A DNA stretch of 58,253 bases from Rufibacter roseus (GCF_001647285.1 NZ_LRML01000020.1:1-58253); one strand, 5' to 3'. Positions 34,637-44,290 are shown, numbered from the stretch's first letter. Translations and numbers: made by a program. Notes: generated from the sequence alone by a model not told the origin.

Positions 34637-35099
34637 CCCGCTCTAACCGTACCATATCGCGGCATAGCATTCCATTCTCTACAATAGGCTCAGGGTAGTG
34701 CCGCGTGAAAAAGTCTGGCCACACCTCTTTCAGCCAAAAGCCCATTTTCTGGTAAAGAGCCAATTGACCAAGACTGCTGTTGCCGGTACCAATCTCCAGC
34801 CAACGGCCACCACGCTCCGCTGCTTCTTTCATTGCCTTTTTCAGCAGTTCCTTCCCAATGCCTTTCCCTTGCCACGCAGGTGATACGGCTATGTTTTTTA
34901 CTTCCCACCGCTCAGCATCTTGCAAGGGCACTACTACAAACTCGCCCACCAGTTCTTCCTGCGCATAGGCTAAAAAGCAAAAACCTTCTGACAGATACTC
35001 TTCTACCAGCGTACGATTGGGGTCTGCATCTAAAAGTAATTCCCACGGCGCCTGGGCAAATTCTGTCAGCAGTTTGTAATTGAGGGGCGGAGTGTTCAT
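34629..35099 (-). CDS. GNAT-family N-acetyltransferase
   Basis: A 156-residue acetyl-CoA-dependent acetyltransferase. The signature is VKNIAVSPAWQGKGIGKELLKKAM, with the pyrophosphate loop QGKGIG near residues 77-82, followed by LEIGTGNSSLGQLALYQKMGF. Relatives are annotated with diverse substrates; none can be assigned here. The start is the ATG at 35099, 7 nt after the stop of the 2H phosphoesterase, making a two-gene unit. The last codons overlap palindrome copy 14. Confidence 0.88.
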   Translation of the reverse strand: MNTPPLNYKLLTEFAQAPWELLLDADPNRTLVEEYLSEGFCFLAYAQEELVGEFVVVPLQDAERWEVKNIAVSPAWQGKGIGKELLKKAMKEAAERGGRWLEIGTGNSSLGQLALYQKMGFWLKEVWPDFFTRHYPEPIVENGMLCRDMVRLERAL

Positions 35100-35106
35100 A
35101 TTATAA

Positions 35107-35790
35107 TCATGTAAGCGGAAATTTTGCCAACACCTGAACGTGTTGCTGGCGCTGGTACCAGTCATTATACACAAGTTCTACCTCATGAATCCGCGAAGCG
35201 CCAAAAAAGTAATCTCTCAAGTGCTCTAAAGTATTTAGCAACTTTTGAGGGTGCCGGAGAGGCTTCCGAAAGCGCAATAAGGTAGCATGAGCCGTTTGAA
35301 TGGTATACCGTGAGTCAATAGTCTGTTGCAAACCTGAACTTTTAAAAGCCCGGCGAAGCTGATTTCGAAGTTGTTCTAAAGTAGCATCAGCGGGGAAGCC
35401 CTGCGCCATGACACAAGAGGCAGAGGCAGTAACACCAGTGAAATTGACGGTAAAAGGATGTATATTTTTAAAGGTTTCCTGAGTAAGACACACATACTCT
35501 TCTACAGAAACAGTGCTCAACTTGAAATCAGGGTAACAGGAAATAATAGACAGGAGCGTTAAGTGCAAATCAGCTATGGGGTACGCATATTGTTCTGGCT
35601 CAAGCTGCTTCAACTCCTGCAGCACTGCCTGCATTCTTTCTTTTGTTTCCGTGCTGGGTCGGGCCACTAAGGTGAGGCCGCGCCTGGTATCAGCAGGAGC
35701 ACCTATCAGCGGATCTACTTCATACTCTCCCGCTTCAATTCGTTGCCTTGCCGTATCCCAAAGCTGAGTGTAATGTGCATTTAGATCCAT
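35107..35790 (-). CDS. 2H phosphoesterase-like protein (2'-5' RNA ligase superfamily)
   Basis: A 227-residue protein with the two HxT/S catalytic motifs of the 2H superfamily: HLTLLS near residue 77 and HATLLRF near residue 168, about 90 residues apart. These enzymes cleave 2'-5' or cyclic phosphodiester bonds in RNA or small nucleotides. The substrate is unknown. It is first in a tight unit with the GNAT gene. Confidence 0.82.
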   Translation of the reverse strand: MDLNAHYTQLWDTARQRIEAGEYEVDPLIGAPADTRRGLTLVARPSTETKERMQAVLQELKQLEPEQYAYPIADLHLTLLSIISCYPDFKLSTVSVEEYVCLTQETFKNIHPFTVNFTGVTASASCVMAQGFPADATLEQLRNQLRRAFKSSGLQQTIDSRYTIQTAHATLLRFRKPLRHPQKLLNTLEHLRDYFFGASRIHEVELVYNDWYQRQQHVQVLAKFPLT

Positions 35791-35972
35791 GGGAAGAACC
35801 TAGGGCTACAATTTATGAATAAGCTAAAACCTACGGCAGCTACGCCTTCGGTGTTATTATCCTGAAAAGATCTTGATGGAAACTGCAGTAGCAATGCGCA
35901 AGTACTTTCCCTGCTTGTCCTCAAGCAATTGTTGGAAGCAAACAGGAAAACTGACTTGTTCTTGTTTTAGTT

Positions 35973-36563
35973 TTATTTGATGATTTCCCCAGTCACCCCG
36001 TACATTTCCTGATCCATGAACAAGAGCTTTTGTGTTTCATCTAGCCTGTAGCGCTGCAGGCGGGGAATGGCCGTTGGGTCAAATTTTAAGTGCAGCTGCT
36101 TTAGGGTGTTGAAAAGCACGTTGTCTTGCCGAATAATAGCATCTAATTGTACCAGCTGCCCCTCTGGGTTAAAGGTGTAGACAGCTTCTTCTACATAGGT
36201 ATCGGCGTCTTCTTTGGCGGTATACCGGCGCACGGTTTGCCTAGCAGAGTTTGTGGTTTCCTCTACATTGAACAGTCCCACCAAGGCAGGTTTGTTCAGG
36301 TCGGCATCAGAGAAAGGCGCTAGCTCTTCCACCCAATTCAGGTTTTTGAAAGTTTTGGTTTCTTCAGCCGCACCTCCTTTTGAAACCGTTTTTTTTACTG
36401 TTACTTCCTGTTTTGCAAGTGCATCTACTTCCTGCGCTAACAACCCGTTTACGTCAAAAGCCTGCTGCACTTCACTTTTAACTCCACCCGGAGCAGGTGC
36501 ATCGTCACAGGCAGAAAGGCTTAGAACCAAACCGGCTAAAAGCAGTTGAAAAGTTTTTTTCAT
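35973..36563 (-). CDS. exported lipoprotein of unknown function
   Basis: A 196-residue lipoprotein with signal segment MKKTFQLLLAGLVLSL and lipobox SAC (Cys near residue 19). It has a mature mixed alpha/beta domain (FDVNGLLAQEVDALAKQEVTVKKTV, YTFNPEGQLVQLDAIIRQDNVLFNTLKQLHLKF). It resembles small uncharacterised Bacteroidota lipoproteins; no domain is recognised. The ATG at 36563 is preferred because it places a Lys-rich n-region directly before the hydrophobic core; another ATG is at 36572. Confidence 0.75.
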   Translation of the reverse strand: MKKTFQLLLAGLVLSLSACDDAPAPGGVKSEVQQAFDVNGLLAQEVDALAKQEVTVKKTVSKGGAAEETKTFKNLNWVEELAPFSDADLNKPALVGLFNVEETTNSARQTVRRYTAKEDADTYVEEAVYTFNPEGQLVQLDAIIRQDNVLFNTLKQLHLKFDPTAIPRLQRYRLDETQKLLFMDQEMYGVTGEIIK

Positions 36564-36658
36564 GTGAAACATTATGTCAGCAACAACTCATCAGCCTACG
36601 GTGTAGCACAACAAAAGGCGGAACAGGTGCTGAGGATTATTATCATTAAAGTTCTGAA

Positions 36659-36698
36659 CTGTTTTTAGCCTGTTTTTGAAAAAGCAGCCCTAAAACAG
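36659..36698. repeat. CTGTTTT palindrome family, copy 15
   Basis: A full 40-bp copy: CTGTTTTTAGCCTGTTTTTG with a second CTGTTTT exactly 11 bp after the first, then AAAAAGCAGCCCTAAAACAG. 30 nt past the RsmF-like stop. Confidence 0.85.
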
Positions 36699-36727
36699 AA
36701 TACCTAGTCAAGCTACTATCGTTTCTT

Positions 36728-38143
36728 TTACCCTACCGGTAAAGTAAACAACTGCGACAGATTCTCATCTTGCAAAGCTTCATCTAAGCTCATTCTGATG
36801 CGCCACTCTTTAGGGTAATGGTTGTTTACGCGGTTCTGCAGCTTTTTGCCCCAGCCCAACGGAATGCCTTTGAATTGCACCAGAACCCAACCATTTTCCG
36901 CTTCTTCCAGCGTCACGTCCTCGCGGTGCAGGAACTTAAGAGCGGTGGCAACGTCAACTTCTACTCTAGGAAAAACCTCAGATGCCAAGTGCTGCGACAG
37001 GGCTAATGCGGGCAAAGGTTTTGGGTTGTTCTTCAGCACTTCGGCCAATTCAATGCCTCCGTATACCACCCGTAGCTTCTCATAAATTTGCTCCAGTTCC
37101 AACATCCAGTTGGCAGGCAAAGCCCGCAAGGTATCCTGATGCTTTACAATCTCCCAATCATCTGAATTCTTGAGCCAGTCTTTCACCAGCATCTTCTCCT
37201 GCTTTGAGGCCTGCACCAGGTAAGGTCTTTTGCTTTTACGGAACTTACCGGCTTCCTCGCCCTCTGTTTTCCGGACAACGGCTAAAAAAAACCCTTCGCC
37301 TTGGGCGCGGTGCGGATAAAAGCGGTAGCCATGCATTCCTTCCTCCTGCGTCTCGGTTACTCCCCATTCTGGCTGCAACTGCAATTGTACAGGCTCTACG
37401 TCTTGCTGCGTAGCCAGCCAAGCTAGGTTCAGCTCGTTTTCTTCTGCGTTGTACGTACAGGTACTGTAGATGAGCACCCCACCAGGCTTCAAGGCATCCC
37501 ATACATCCATGAGAATGCGCCGCTGCCGCTCAGAGCAGAGTTTTACGTTGGCCTCAGACCATTCGTCCATGGCGTCAGGGTCTTTCCGGAACATTCCTTC
37601 GCCGGAGCAGGGGGCGTCTACTACCATCAGGTCAAAGAAGCCGGTGAGCTGTCCGAAATGGCTGGGGTCGTTGTTCGTGACCACAACGTTGCCAGTACCC
37701 CACTTCTGAATGTTCTCGGCTAGAATGTTAGACCGGGTCCGAATGACTTCATTGGCCACAAGTAAGCTTTCCGGAGAAAGGAGTGAGGCAATGTGCGTAG
37801 ACTTCCCGCCGGGGGCACCGCACAAATCCAGCACTGCCAAAGGCTCTTCTAGCTCTACACTTTGCTTAAGCGCCTGCTCCAGAAACATAGAACTGGCTTC
37901 CTGAACATAGTAGGCGCCGCCATGCAACAATGGGTCTAATGTAAAGCTTGGCCGTACGGGTAAATAGAATCCAGTTTCTGCCCAAGGCACCCGCTCCAGA
38001 TTTGCAGGCAAGGGTACTTTAGCCGTGTTCACCCGCACACTGGTAGGCGAGGGGGCGGCCAAAGCCTCCTCAAACGCCGGAAAGTCGGGGCCTAATTGGG
38101 CTTGCATGCGGGTCTGGAAAGAAGGGGGCAGTGGTTTACTCAT
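36728..38143 (-). CDS. RsmF/NOL1-NOP2-Sun family rRNA (cytosine-C5) methyltransferase
   Basis: A 471-residue RNA m5C methyltransferase. It has a SAM-binding loop CGAPGGKST (residues 108-116), motif IV DAPCSGEGMFRKD (Cys179) and motif VI YSTCTYNAEEN with the catalytic Cys229. Both cysteines of the NSUN mechanism are present. The C-terminal roughly 170 residues are an RsmF-type RNA-binding domain ending GIPLGWGKKLQNRVNNHYPKEWRI. The likely target is 16S or 23S rRNA; the exact position is inferred. It has a TATCTTTG promoter element 32 nt upstream. Confidence 0.92.
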   Translation of the reverse strand: MSKPLPPSFQTRMQAQLGPDFPAFEEALAAPSPTSVRVNTAKVPLPANLERVPWAETGFYLPVRPSFTLDPLLHGGAYYVQEASSMFLEQALKQSVELEEPLAVLDLCGAPGGKSTHIASLLSPESLLVANEVIRTRSNILAENIQKWGTGNVVVTNNDPSHFGQLTGFFDLMVVDAPCSGEGMFRKDPDAMDEWSEANVKLCSERQRRILMDVWDALKPGGVLIYSTCTYNAEENELNLAWLATQQDVEPVQLQLQPEWGVTETQEEGMHGYRFYPHRAQGEGFFLAVVRKTEGEEAGKFRKSKRPYLVQASKQEKMLVKDWLKNSDDWEIVKHQDTLRALPANWMLELEQIYEKLRVVYGGIELAEVLKNNPKPLPALALSQHLASEVFPRVEVDVATALKFLHREDVTLEEAENGWVLVQFKGIPLGWGKKLQNRVNNHYPKEWRIRMSLDEALQDENLSQLFTLPVG

Positions 38144-38174
38144 ATAAGAATTGGGTCAGGAGCCGAAGCTAAGG

Positions 38175-38182
38175 CAAAGATA
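38175..38182 (-). promoter_or_regulatory. -7 element of the RsmF-like gene
   Basis: TATCTTTG on the minus strand, an exact TAnnTTTG match 31 nt before the ATG, just inside palindrome copy 16. Confidence 0.45.
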
Positions 38183-38188
38183 CCATTT

Positions 38189-38228
38189 CTGTTTTTGGCG
38201 TGTTTTCAGAAAAACAGACCTAAAGCAG
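38189..38228. repeat. CTGTTTT palindrome family, copy 16
   Basis: CTGTTTTTGGCGTGTTTTCAG on the left and ACAGACCTAAAGCAG on the right. It begins 3 nt past one stop (38231) and precedes the RsmF-like promoter element by 6 nt. Confidence 0.78.
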
Positions 38229-38230
38229 GT

Positions 38231-39304
38231 TTAGTCAGCCGGCAGCACCGGTTCTTTGCGTGTGGCAATGTTAGAGGGCTTGCGTACTGTTTTGTTCTGG
38301 TACGTAGGCTGCTCTATGAAAGCCACCACCTTCAATGTTAAGTCTAAGCCTGTAATGGTGCTGGGGTTCTCGAAGCCCAGGTACAGATAGCCATCTTCAG
38401 TCTTGGGAGTTTGAGTAGCCAGTATTTTGCCGTAGTCACTCAGCACATCTTGCCCACGAGCAATGGAATAGGGCTTCCAACCCGTTTCGCCTGCCTTGAA
38501 CATAGTAGCGTTTTTCTGATTGAACAGGTAATAGCTAATATAGCCGCTGCTTTTCACCTGAGGAAGCTGCGGCAGCAGTCCTAACCCAAACGCTACCAAG
38601 GGGTAGCTGCCCGAGAGCAAAGTAGAAGCGCCTTTGGCAAGGGTACTGCCTGTTTCCTGCAGCGCCACTACTGATTCTTGACCCACGCCCACCCAATACA
38701 CCCAATGTTTGGTGCCCGCCGGAAGCTTGAACCGTTCAAAGGTGCGGTTGCTGCTGGTGATGCTGGTGCGGGAAGCCAGCCGGAAGGTTTTGTCCAGCAG
38801 CAGCTCAGGGACTAATTCTGTTTTCACCAGCACTTTCTGAGTAGTCGTTGTCCAGGTGGTGTCTTGCACGTTCCGCCAAGCCACATGGGTGTTGAAGTGC
38901 TGCGTAGCGGCGCTGGCCGGTATACGGGTCAGCGTAAAATGGCTCTTGGTACTGGTTTCAGCTAGCCCCTGCACCGTAATAGTATACACCGATTTCTGTG
39001 GTATAGTAAGGCGCAGGTTATTTACCTTCTTAGCTTGGTCAGTAGCGTATAAGGGCGAATTAGAAAAGTATTCCGTTACCGTGACTTTATAGCCCACTTT
39101 GGCTTTGTTCTCCAGATCCAGCACCACCACATCTCCCGCCTGAAACGCATAATAGAATTGGGTAGCCGGTTGTTGAACGCCCGCTACCTGCACCTCCAGG
39201 TCTGCTATCTTCATGGCTTTCCCAGGTTGGGCTACCGCCCGAAAAGAGCACAATACTACCAGGGCACTCAGCACCTGAACACTCCGAAGCGACAAAAAAG
39301 CCAT
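38231..39304 (-). CDS. secreted protein of unknown function
   Basis: A 357-residue protein I do not recognise. It has a signal peptide (about residues 1-26, ending AVAQP) and a first half of beta strands (FYYAFQAGDVVVLDLENKAKVGYKVTVTEYF, HFTLTRIPAS). A hydrophobic central part (LVAFGLGLLPQLPQVKSSGYISYYLF) and a C-terminal beta segment (GYLYLGFENPSTITGLDLTLKVVAFIEQ) follow. No lipobox is evident. It is a lone gene with a palindrome copy at its 3' end. Confidence 0.72.
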   Translation of the reverse strand: MAFLSLRSVQVLSALVVLCSFRAVAQPGKAMKIADLEVQVAGVQQPATQFYYAFQAGDVVVLDLENKAKVGYKVTVTEYFSNSPLYATDQAKKVNNLRLTIPQKSVYTITVQGLAETSTKSHFTLTRIPASAATQHFNTHVAWRNVQDTTWTTTTQKVLVKTELVPELLLDKTFRLASRTSITSSNRTFERFKLPAGTKHWVYWVGVGQESVVALQETGSTLAKGASTLLSGSYPLVAFGLGLLPQLPQVKSSGYISYYLFNQKNATMFKAGETGWKPYSIARGQDVLSDYGKILATQTPKTEDGYLYLGFENPSTITGLDLTLKVVAFIEQPTYQNKTVRKPSNIATRKEPVLPAD

Positions 39305-39523
39305 TGAGATTAAACGTAAAAGTCAGTTTTGCTGCAATTTACGAAAACAAGATCTAAGAGCCTGCTTGATTTGTGTTCTTCGTACTGCAAAAGGTCGTAG
39401 AATGAACCTGTGTTCGTAATTTCACCTTTAAAGCGCTGTGTTATGAGGCTCAGAAACCTCTTTTGCAGAATTTCACTCTTACCTCTTTCGATTACAAATA
39501 CTCAGATATACTCGAAAACAGTA

Positions 39524-39943
39524 CTAGAGCCGTTCCTCAATCCACATCCTGCGGGCTTCCCCTACACCCACAAAGGAGCCTCGGCCACCGCCACGCAGTA
39601 CAATGGCCACGTCTTGCCCCTGCCTTAGCTCGTGCAGGCTAATCGTTTTACCGTCTGGCTTTAGTATCTGCACTGTTGGCAACACCAGCACAAAGGCTCT
39701 GCGGTAGCGGGAGTTCAGGTCGCCGGCATAACCCTCCACCTCTAACATCACCTGCCCTTGGTAGTACTGGGCGCTCAAGATACTGCCTCTAATATCAACC
39801 CGCTCCGGAGCCAGCGTATTAAACTCAGCCGTCTCCTCAGCAGAAGCATCAGCCGGTCCTGTAGCAGTGGCACAACCTGCCAGCACAAAAATCACTATTA
39901 TACTCCATGCGAGGAACCCGTTTCTTATATTCTTAAAATCCAT
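39524..39943 (-). CDS. exported lipoprotein of unknown function
   Basis: A 139-residue lipoprotein with lipobox VLAGC (Cys near residue 24) and a mature beta-rich domain (RVDIRGSILSAQYYQGQVMLEVEGYAG, GQDVAIVLRGGGRGSF). It resembles small OB-like or DUF3221-type exported domains, but no family can be fixed. It is divergent from radA with palindrome copy 17 between them. Confidence 0.7.
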   Translation of the reverse strand: MDFKNIRNGFLAWSIIVIFVLAGCATATGPADASAEETAEFNTLAPERVDIRGSILSAQYYQGQVMLEVEGYAGDLNSRYRRAFVLVLPTVQILKPDGKTISLHELRQGQDVAIVLRGGGRGSFVGVGEARRMWIEERL

Positions 39944-40001
39944 CTTTTCAGCCTGTTAATCAAAACTTAATTTAACGGCATATCCACTTCATTGGATATG
40001 T

Positions 40002-40041
40002 CTGTTTTTACCCTTGAATCCAAAAAACATGCCTAAAACGG
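40002..40041. repeat. CTGTTTT palindrome family, copy 17
   Basis: CTGTTTTTACCC on the left and TGCCTAAAACGG on the right. It lies in the divergent spacer before radA, upstream of both neighbours. Confidence 0.6.
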
Positions 40042-40099
40042 AGCCAAATCACTCGGTGATTTGTTCTAGCTGAGTCCGTGAACTATGCCGCCAAATTCA

Positions 40100-40107
40100 T
40101 ACCTTTG
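40100..40107 (+). promoter_or_regulatory. -7 promoter element of radA
   Basis: TACCTTTG is an exact TAnnTTTG match 29 nt before the radA ATG; no TTG is present at the -33 position. Confidence 0.5.
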
Positions 40108-40136
40108 ACTCTTTCCCGCGGCGCGGATTTCAATCT

Positions 40137-41516
40137 ATGGCTAAAATCAAAACAGCATATTTCTGCCAGAACTGTGGTGCGCAGTCGGCAAAGTGGGTAG
40201 GGCGTTGCCCCGCCTGCGGCGAATGGAACACCTACGTAGAGGAAGTAGTGGCCCGCGAAGATGTAACCCCTACCAGCGCCTGGAAAGTAGGCACCAGTAG
40301 CCAGCAAGTAGCTGCCAAACCCAAGCCTATTGCTGAGATCACTTATTCTGAACAGGCTCGCATAGTGACCCAAGACGCTGAACTGAACCGCGTGCTGGGG
40401 GGCGGTATTGTGCCGGGCTCTATGGTGCTCATTGGCGGCGAGCCGGGTATTGGAAAATCTACCCTCATGCTGCAGATTGCCTTAAGCCTCCGCAACCAGC
40501 GGGTACTGTACATATCTGGGGAGGAAAGCGAGCAGCAAATCAAAATGCGCGCAGAACGCCTGGGCGTACAGCACCCCAACTGCTTTATCTTGACCGAAAC
40601 CGGTACCCAGAATATTTTTAAGCAGATAGAGCAGCTACAGCCCGACGTACTGATTGTAGACTCTATACAGACGCTTCATTCTGCTTTTATTGAAAGCGGC
40701 GCCGGCAGTGTGGCACAGGTGCGGGAGTGTACGGCAGAGCTGCTCAAGTTCGCCAAGGAAAGCGGCACGCCAGTATTCCTGATTGGGCACATCACCAAAG
40801 AAGGGAATTTAGCCGGACCAAAAATTTTGGAACACATGGTAGATACTGTATTGCAATTTGAGGGCGACCGCCACATGACCTACCGTATTCTGCGCACCAC
40901 TAAGAACCGTTTTGGCTCTACATCTGAACTAGGTATTTACGAAATGCTGGGTACAGGTCTTCGTGAAGTGAGCAACCCTTCTGAAATCCTAATTTCGCAG
41001 CGGGAAGAATCTTTTAGCGGCATTACCATTGGCGGCACCATGGAAGGCAACCGCCCGCTCCTGATTGAGGTGCAAAGTTTAGTGACTCCGGCTACGTATG
41101 GCACCCCGCAACGCACCGCCACTGGCTTTGACGTGAAGCGTCTGAACATGCTACTGGCTGTGCTGGAGAAACGTGGGGGCTTCAAATTGGGCACCCAAGA
41201 TGTTTTCCTAAACATTGCCGGCGGTTTAAAAGTGGAAGATCCGGCGCTGGACCTGGCTATCTGCGCTGCCATGCTTTCTTCTTTTGAAGACATTGCCATA
41301 CCGCATACCACCTGCTTTGCCGCGGAAGTTGGCTTGGGTGGTGAAGTACGGGCTGTGCACCGGGTAGAGCAGCGGATTTCTGAGGCTGAAAAACTGGGGT
41401 TTCAGGATATTTATATTTCTAAATACAATAAAAAAGGCGTAAATTTTAGCAGATTTAATATTAGAATTCACGCTGCCAGCAGATTAGAGGAAGTTTTTAG
41501 CGGGTTGTTTGGGTAA
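40137..41516 (+). CDS. radA: DNA repair protein RadA
   Basis: A 459-residue RecA-related branch-migration protein acting in homologous recombination. It has an N-terminal C4 zinc finger (FCQNCGAQSAKWVGRCPACGEW), Walker A GGEPGIGKST near residue 99, the RadA-specific KNRFGSTSELG, and a C-terminal Lon-protease-like domain (GGFKLGTQDVFLNIAGG, GEVRAVHRVEQRI). The domain order and length are those of full RadA. Single-gene unit with its own promoter element. Confidence 0.97.
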   Translation: MAKIKTAYFCQNCGAQSAKWVGRCPACGEWNTYVEEVVAREDVTPTSAWKVGTSSQQVAAKPKPIAEITYSEQARIVTQDAELNRVLGGGIVPGSMVLIGGEPGIGKSTLMLQIALSLRNQRVLYISGEESEQQIKMRAERLGVQHPNCFILTETGTQNIFKQIEQLQPDVLIVDSIQTLHSAFIESGAGSVAQVRECTAELLKFAKESGTPVFLIGHITKEGNLAGPKILEHMVDTVLQFEGDRHMTYRILRTTKNRFGSTSELGIYEMLGTGLREVSNPSEILISQREESFSGITIGGTMEGNRPLLIEVQSLVTPATYGTPQRTATGFDVKRLNMLLAVLEKRGGFKLGTQDVFLNIAGGLKVEDPALDLAICAAMLSSFEDIAIPHTTCFAAEVGLGGEVRAVHRVEQRISEAEKLGFQDIYISKYNKKGVNFSRFNIRIHAASRLEEVFSGLFG

Positions 41517-41584
41517 GGGCGCCGTGTAACTGAACTATTTTTTTTACTATTTGTGTTGATAACCCATAACAAAAAGAATAAAGC

Positions 41585-43030
41585 ATGTATATGCCTTTCC
41601 GCCTCAGAACCCTTCTTTACTCCCTTTCTCTGTTTTTAGTGCAGAGCCTGTTCATTGCCTCAAGCTTTGCCCAGGGTACAGTAACAATATCGGGTAAAAT
41701 CAGCAATGCTATCAGCGATAGCGTACTGTTGGAGGTCTACACGGTGCCTGCCTCTTACACAGGTGAGTCATACTCAGCTCCTGTCTCAAGTAAAGGAGAA
41801 TTTACCATACAGGCCCCACTAGCTGAACCAATGGTAGCAGAACTGGTACATGGCTCTGAATCTATATTGCTTTACTTACAACCCGGAGATAATCTAGACG
41901 TGCGCGTAAACGCCAATGACTTTGTCTCTAGCATTAAGTTCAAAGGAAAAGGCACGAACGAAAATAACTTTCTGGTACAGTTTGAGCGCAAGTTTCTGGA
42001 AGAAGAAGATTACCAGGTCTTGCCCGAAAACATTCATAAACCTGAAAAAAGCTTTCTGCAATTTTTAGAAGAGCGCCGCCAAGACCAACTTGCTTTTTTA
42101 GAAAAATCCACGAAAAACGCCCCTGTCTCTGAAAAATTCAAGCAGTATGTTCAGGCACAAATTGATTTCAGCTACGCAAATGACAGGCTTACCTACGTGG
42201 AGGTTCGTAAACGTGTCGGAGATCTGCCGCCTACGCTTTCTACCGGATACTATGATTTTTTAAAACAAGTAGACTTGAACCAGCCGGGTGCTATTCGCAA
42301 CCAAGCCTATCTAGATTTTCTTTACAACTATTTCCAGTTCAAAGCCTTAACAAGCAAGGCTGGCAACCCTGAACGCGATTACTATCCGATCATGTATGCC
42401 ATGGCTAAAAAAGAGCTGCGCGGCATGGCTAAAGACATGATGTTGGCTCGCATCCTCAGCCAGTCTATCCGCTTTGGTTACATACCAGACACAGATGCTA
42501 TGTATCAAGAATTTCTACAGGAAAAGGTTAACCCGCTCTTTGCCTCTTATGTAGAAAACCAGTACCGCCAGATCCGTAAAGTAGGCATGGGTAGCAAAGC
42601 CCCTGGTTTTACTCTATTATCTTCTACCGGTGACAGCGTCTCTCTCAAGAGCCTTCAAGGCAAAATAGTATACCTCGGGTTTTGGCGTACATCCTGCGGC
42701 ATATGCAATGTAGACCAGCATGCCTATAAGTATTTCGCTGAGCAACTGGCCGCTAAAGATATTGTACTGGTACAAATTTCTGTTGGCGAAGATGTAGCCG
42801 TCTGGCGCCAGAAGGCAGCAAAACAAAATCAGTCAGCCATTCAGCTTTATGCTCCTAACCTTTCGGATGAGGTGGTGAAGAACTATGACGTTAAAAACTT
42901 TCCGTCTTATTTCCTTATTGCCCCAGACGGCACTATCATAACTACCAATGCCCGTAGACCCGGCCACGCCGAAGGCGCCCGTGAAGTAGCCGCGTTGGTA
43001 GACCAATACCGCCAGATCAGCAGCCGGTAA
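41585..43030 (+). CDS. TlpA/ResA-like thiol-disulfide oxidoreductase
   Basis: A 481-residue exported protein. A signal peptide (about residues 6-30, ending SFAQG) is followed by an N-terminal DUF4369-like beta domain (VTISGKISNAISDSVLLEVY), a helical middle region, and a C-terminal thioredoxin-fold domain. That domain has the redox motif C371-G-I-C374 (WRTSCGICNVDQ) and the cis-proline segment NFPSYFLI. It likely reduces disulfides in periplasmic proteins or cytochrome maturation. A second in-frame ATG is at 41591. The stop codon is inside palindrome copy 18. Confidence 0.9.
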   Translation: MYMPFRLRTLLYSLSLFLVQSLFIASSFAQGTVTISGKISNAISDSVLLEVYTVPASYTGESYSAPVSSKGEFTIQAPLAEPMVAELVHGSESILLYLQPGDNLDVRVNANDFVSSIKFKGKGTNENNFLVQFERKFLEEEDYQVLPENIHKPEKSFLQFLEERRQDQLAFLEKSTKNAPVSEKFKQYVQAQIDFSYANDRLTYVEVRKRVGDLPPTLSTGYYDFLKQVDLNQPGAIRNQAYLDFLYNYFQFKALTSKAGNPERDYYPIMYAMAKKELRGMAKDMMLARILSQSIRFGYIPDTDAMYQEFLQEKVNPLFASYVENQYRQIRKVGMGSKAPGFTLLSSTGDSVSLKSLQGKIVYLGFWRTSCGICNVDQHAYKYFAEQLAAKDIVLVQISVGEDVAVWRQKAAKQNQSAIQLYAPNLSDEVVKNYDVKNFPSYFLIAPDGTIITTNARRPGHAEGAREVAALVDQYRQISSR

Positions 43031-43067
43031 GTTTTCGGGCTGTTTTCGAGAAAATAGGCGAAAAACA
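43029..43067. repeat. CTGTTTT palindrome family, copy 18, overlapping a stop codon
   Basis: AAGTTTTCGGGCTGTTTTCG on the left and ATAGGCGAAAAACAA on the right. It starts on the last two bases of the TlpA-like stop codon. Confidence 0.65.
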
Positions 43068-43092
43068 ATTTTATTTCGTACACTTTGCGCTG

Positions 43093-44175
43093 ATGTGCTT
43101 TTACTTTGTAGTAGTAGCACATCAGCGTATTTTTTTAAATAACATAACCTTGACCCGAGGCACCTTACAAGACGGACTTAACCTGGCATCAAAGCTTACC
43201 CCCCGCCGCGCCTGGAATGCGCTGCAAGTGGTAAGCAGTTATGCCTTGGCCCGCCTCACTAAAAAGCCCCGCCATTGGGGAAGCCCGGTCAGCATATCTT
43301 TTGAGCCCACCACCTCCTGTAATCTGCGCTGCCCTGAGTGCCCCAGCGGACTAAGGTCTTTTACCAGACCTACGGGAATGTTACCTGATCATCTTTTCAA
43401 ACAAACCATAGACCAGCTGCACAGCCGCCTGCTGTATCTGCTGTTTTATTTTCAGGGAGAGCCCTACCTGCACCCCTCGTTTCTGGATCTGGTAAACTAC
43501 GCCTCAGACAAAGGAGTTTATACCGCTACCTCTACCAATGGCCATTTCTTATCAGAAGAAAATGCACGCAAAACCGTAGAGTCTGGCCTAGACCGCCTTA
43601 TTATTTCACTGGACGGCACTACGCAGGAGGTGTACAAGCAATACAGAGTAGGAGGAAACTTGAGTAAAGTGCTGGAAGGCACTAAGCGGCTGGTAGCGCA
43701 AAAACGCGCCCTTAAGTCTAAAACGCCTTACCTCATCTTCCAGTTTCTGGTAGTAAAGCCTAATGAACACCAGATAGAAGAGGCCAAAGCATTAGCCAAA
43801 GAGCTGGGGGTAGACGATGTTTGGTTTAAAACAGCCCAGATCTACGACTACCAGAACGGTTCGCCGCTCATACCTACCATAGATTATTATTCCAGGTACA
43901 AGGCTGAGCCTAACGGCACCTACTCGCTTAAAAATAAGCTCATTGACGGCTGCTGGAAGATGTGGCACTCCTGCGTCATTACCTGGGACGGCTTGGTAGT
44001 GCCCTGCTGTTTTGACAAAGATGCGCAGCACCGGCTAGGCAATCTGCAGCAGCAGTCTTTCAAAGATTTGTGGAAAAGCGAAACCTATAAGCGTTTTAGA
44101 GGTTCTTTACTACAAAGCCGCAGCCGCATAGACATGTGCCGCAACTGCTCAGAGGGTACCAAGGTCTGGGGATAA
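43093..44175 (+). CDS. radical SAM protein with SPASM domain
   Basis: A 360-residue iron-sulfur enzyme. The radical-SAM cluster motif is C76-x3-C80-x2-C83 (CNLRCPEC), followed by the SAM-binding FYFQGEPYLHP and STNGHF. The C-terminal SPASM-type cysteines are CWKMWHSC, VVPCCFDKD and MCRNCSEG, binding an auxiliary cluster. SPASM proteins mature peptides or modify carbohydrates; no precursor peptide is evident nearby, so the substrate is unknown. The first 20 residues are odd and a TTG at 43150 could be the true start. Confidence 0.9.
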   Translation: MCFYFVVVAHQRIFLNNITLTRGTLQDGLNLASKLTPRRAWNALQVVSSYALARLTKKPRHWGSPVSISFEPTTSCNLRCPECPSGLRSFTRPTGMLPDHLFKQTIDQLHSRLLYLLFYFQGEPYLHPSFLDLVNYASDKGVYTATSTNGHFLSEENARKTVESGLDRLIISLDGTTQEVYKQYRVGGNLSKVLEGTKRLVAQKRALKSKTPYLIFQFLVVKPNEHQIEEAKALAKELGVDDVWFKTAQIYDYQNGSPLIPTIDYYSRYKAEPNGTYSLKNKLIDGCWKMWHSCVITWDGLVVPCCFDKDAQHRLGNLQQQSFKDLWKSETYKRFRGSLLQSRSRIDMCRNCSEGTKVWG

Positions 44176-44290
44176 CCGTTTCTGCTGTAGCTTTTGCAGC
44201 TTTGATTGCATATATTTCGTATGAACGTATTTCCTTACCGCCTCTTTGCTAAGTAGGTGGCTTGCTTCTAAACAAAACTACCGCACTCCC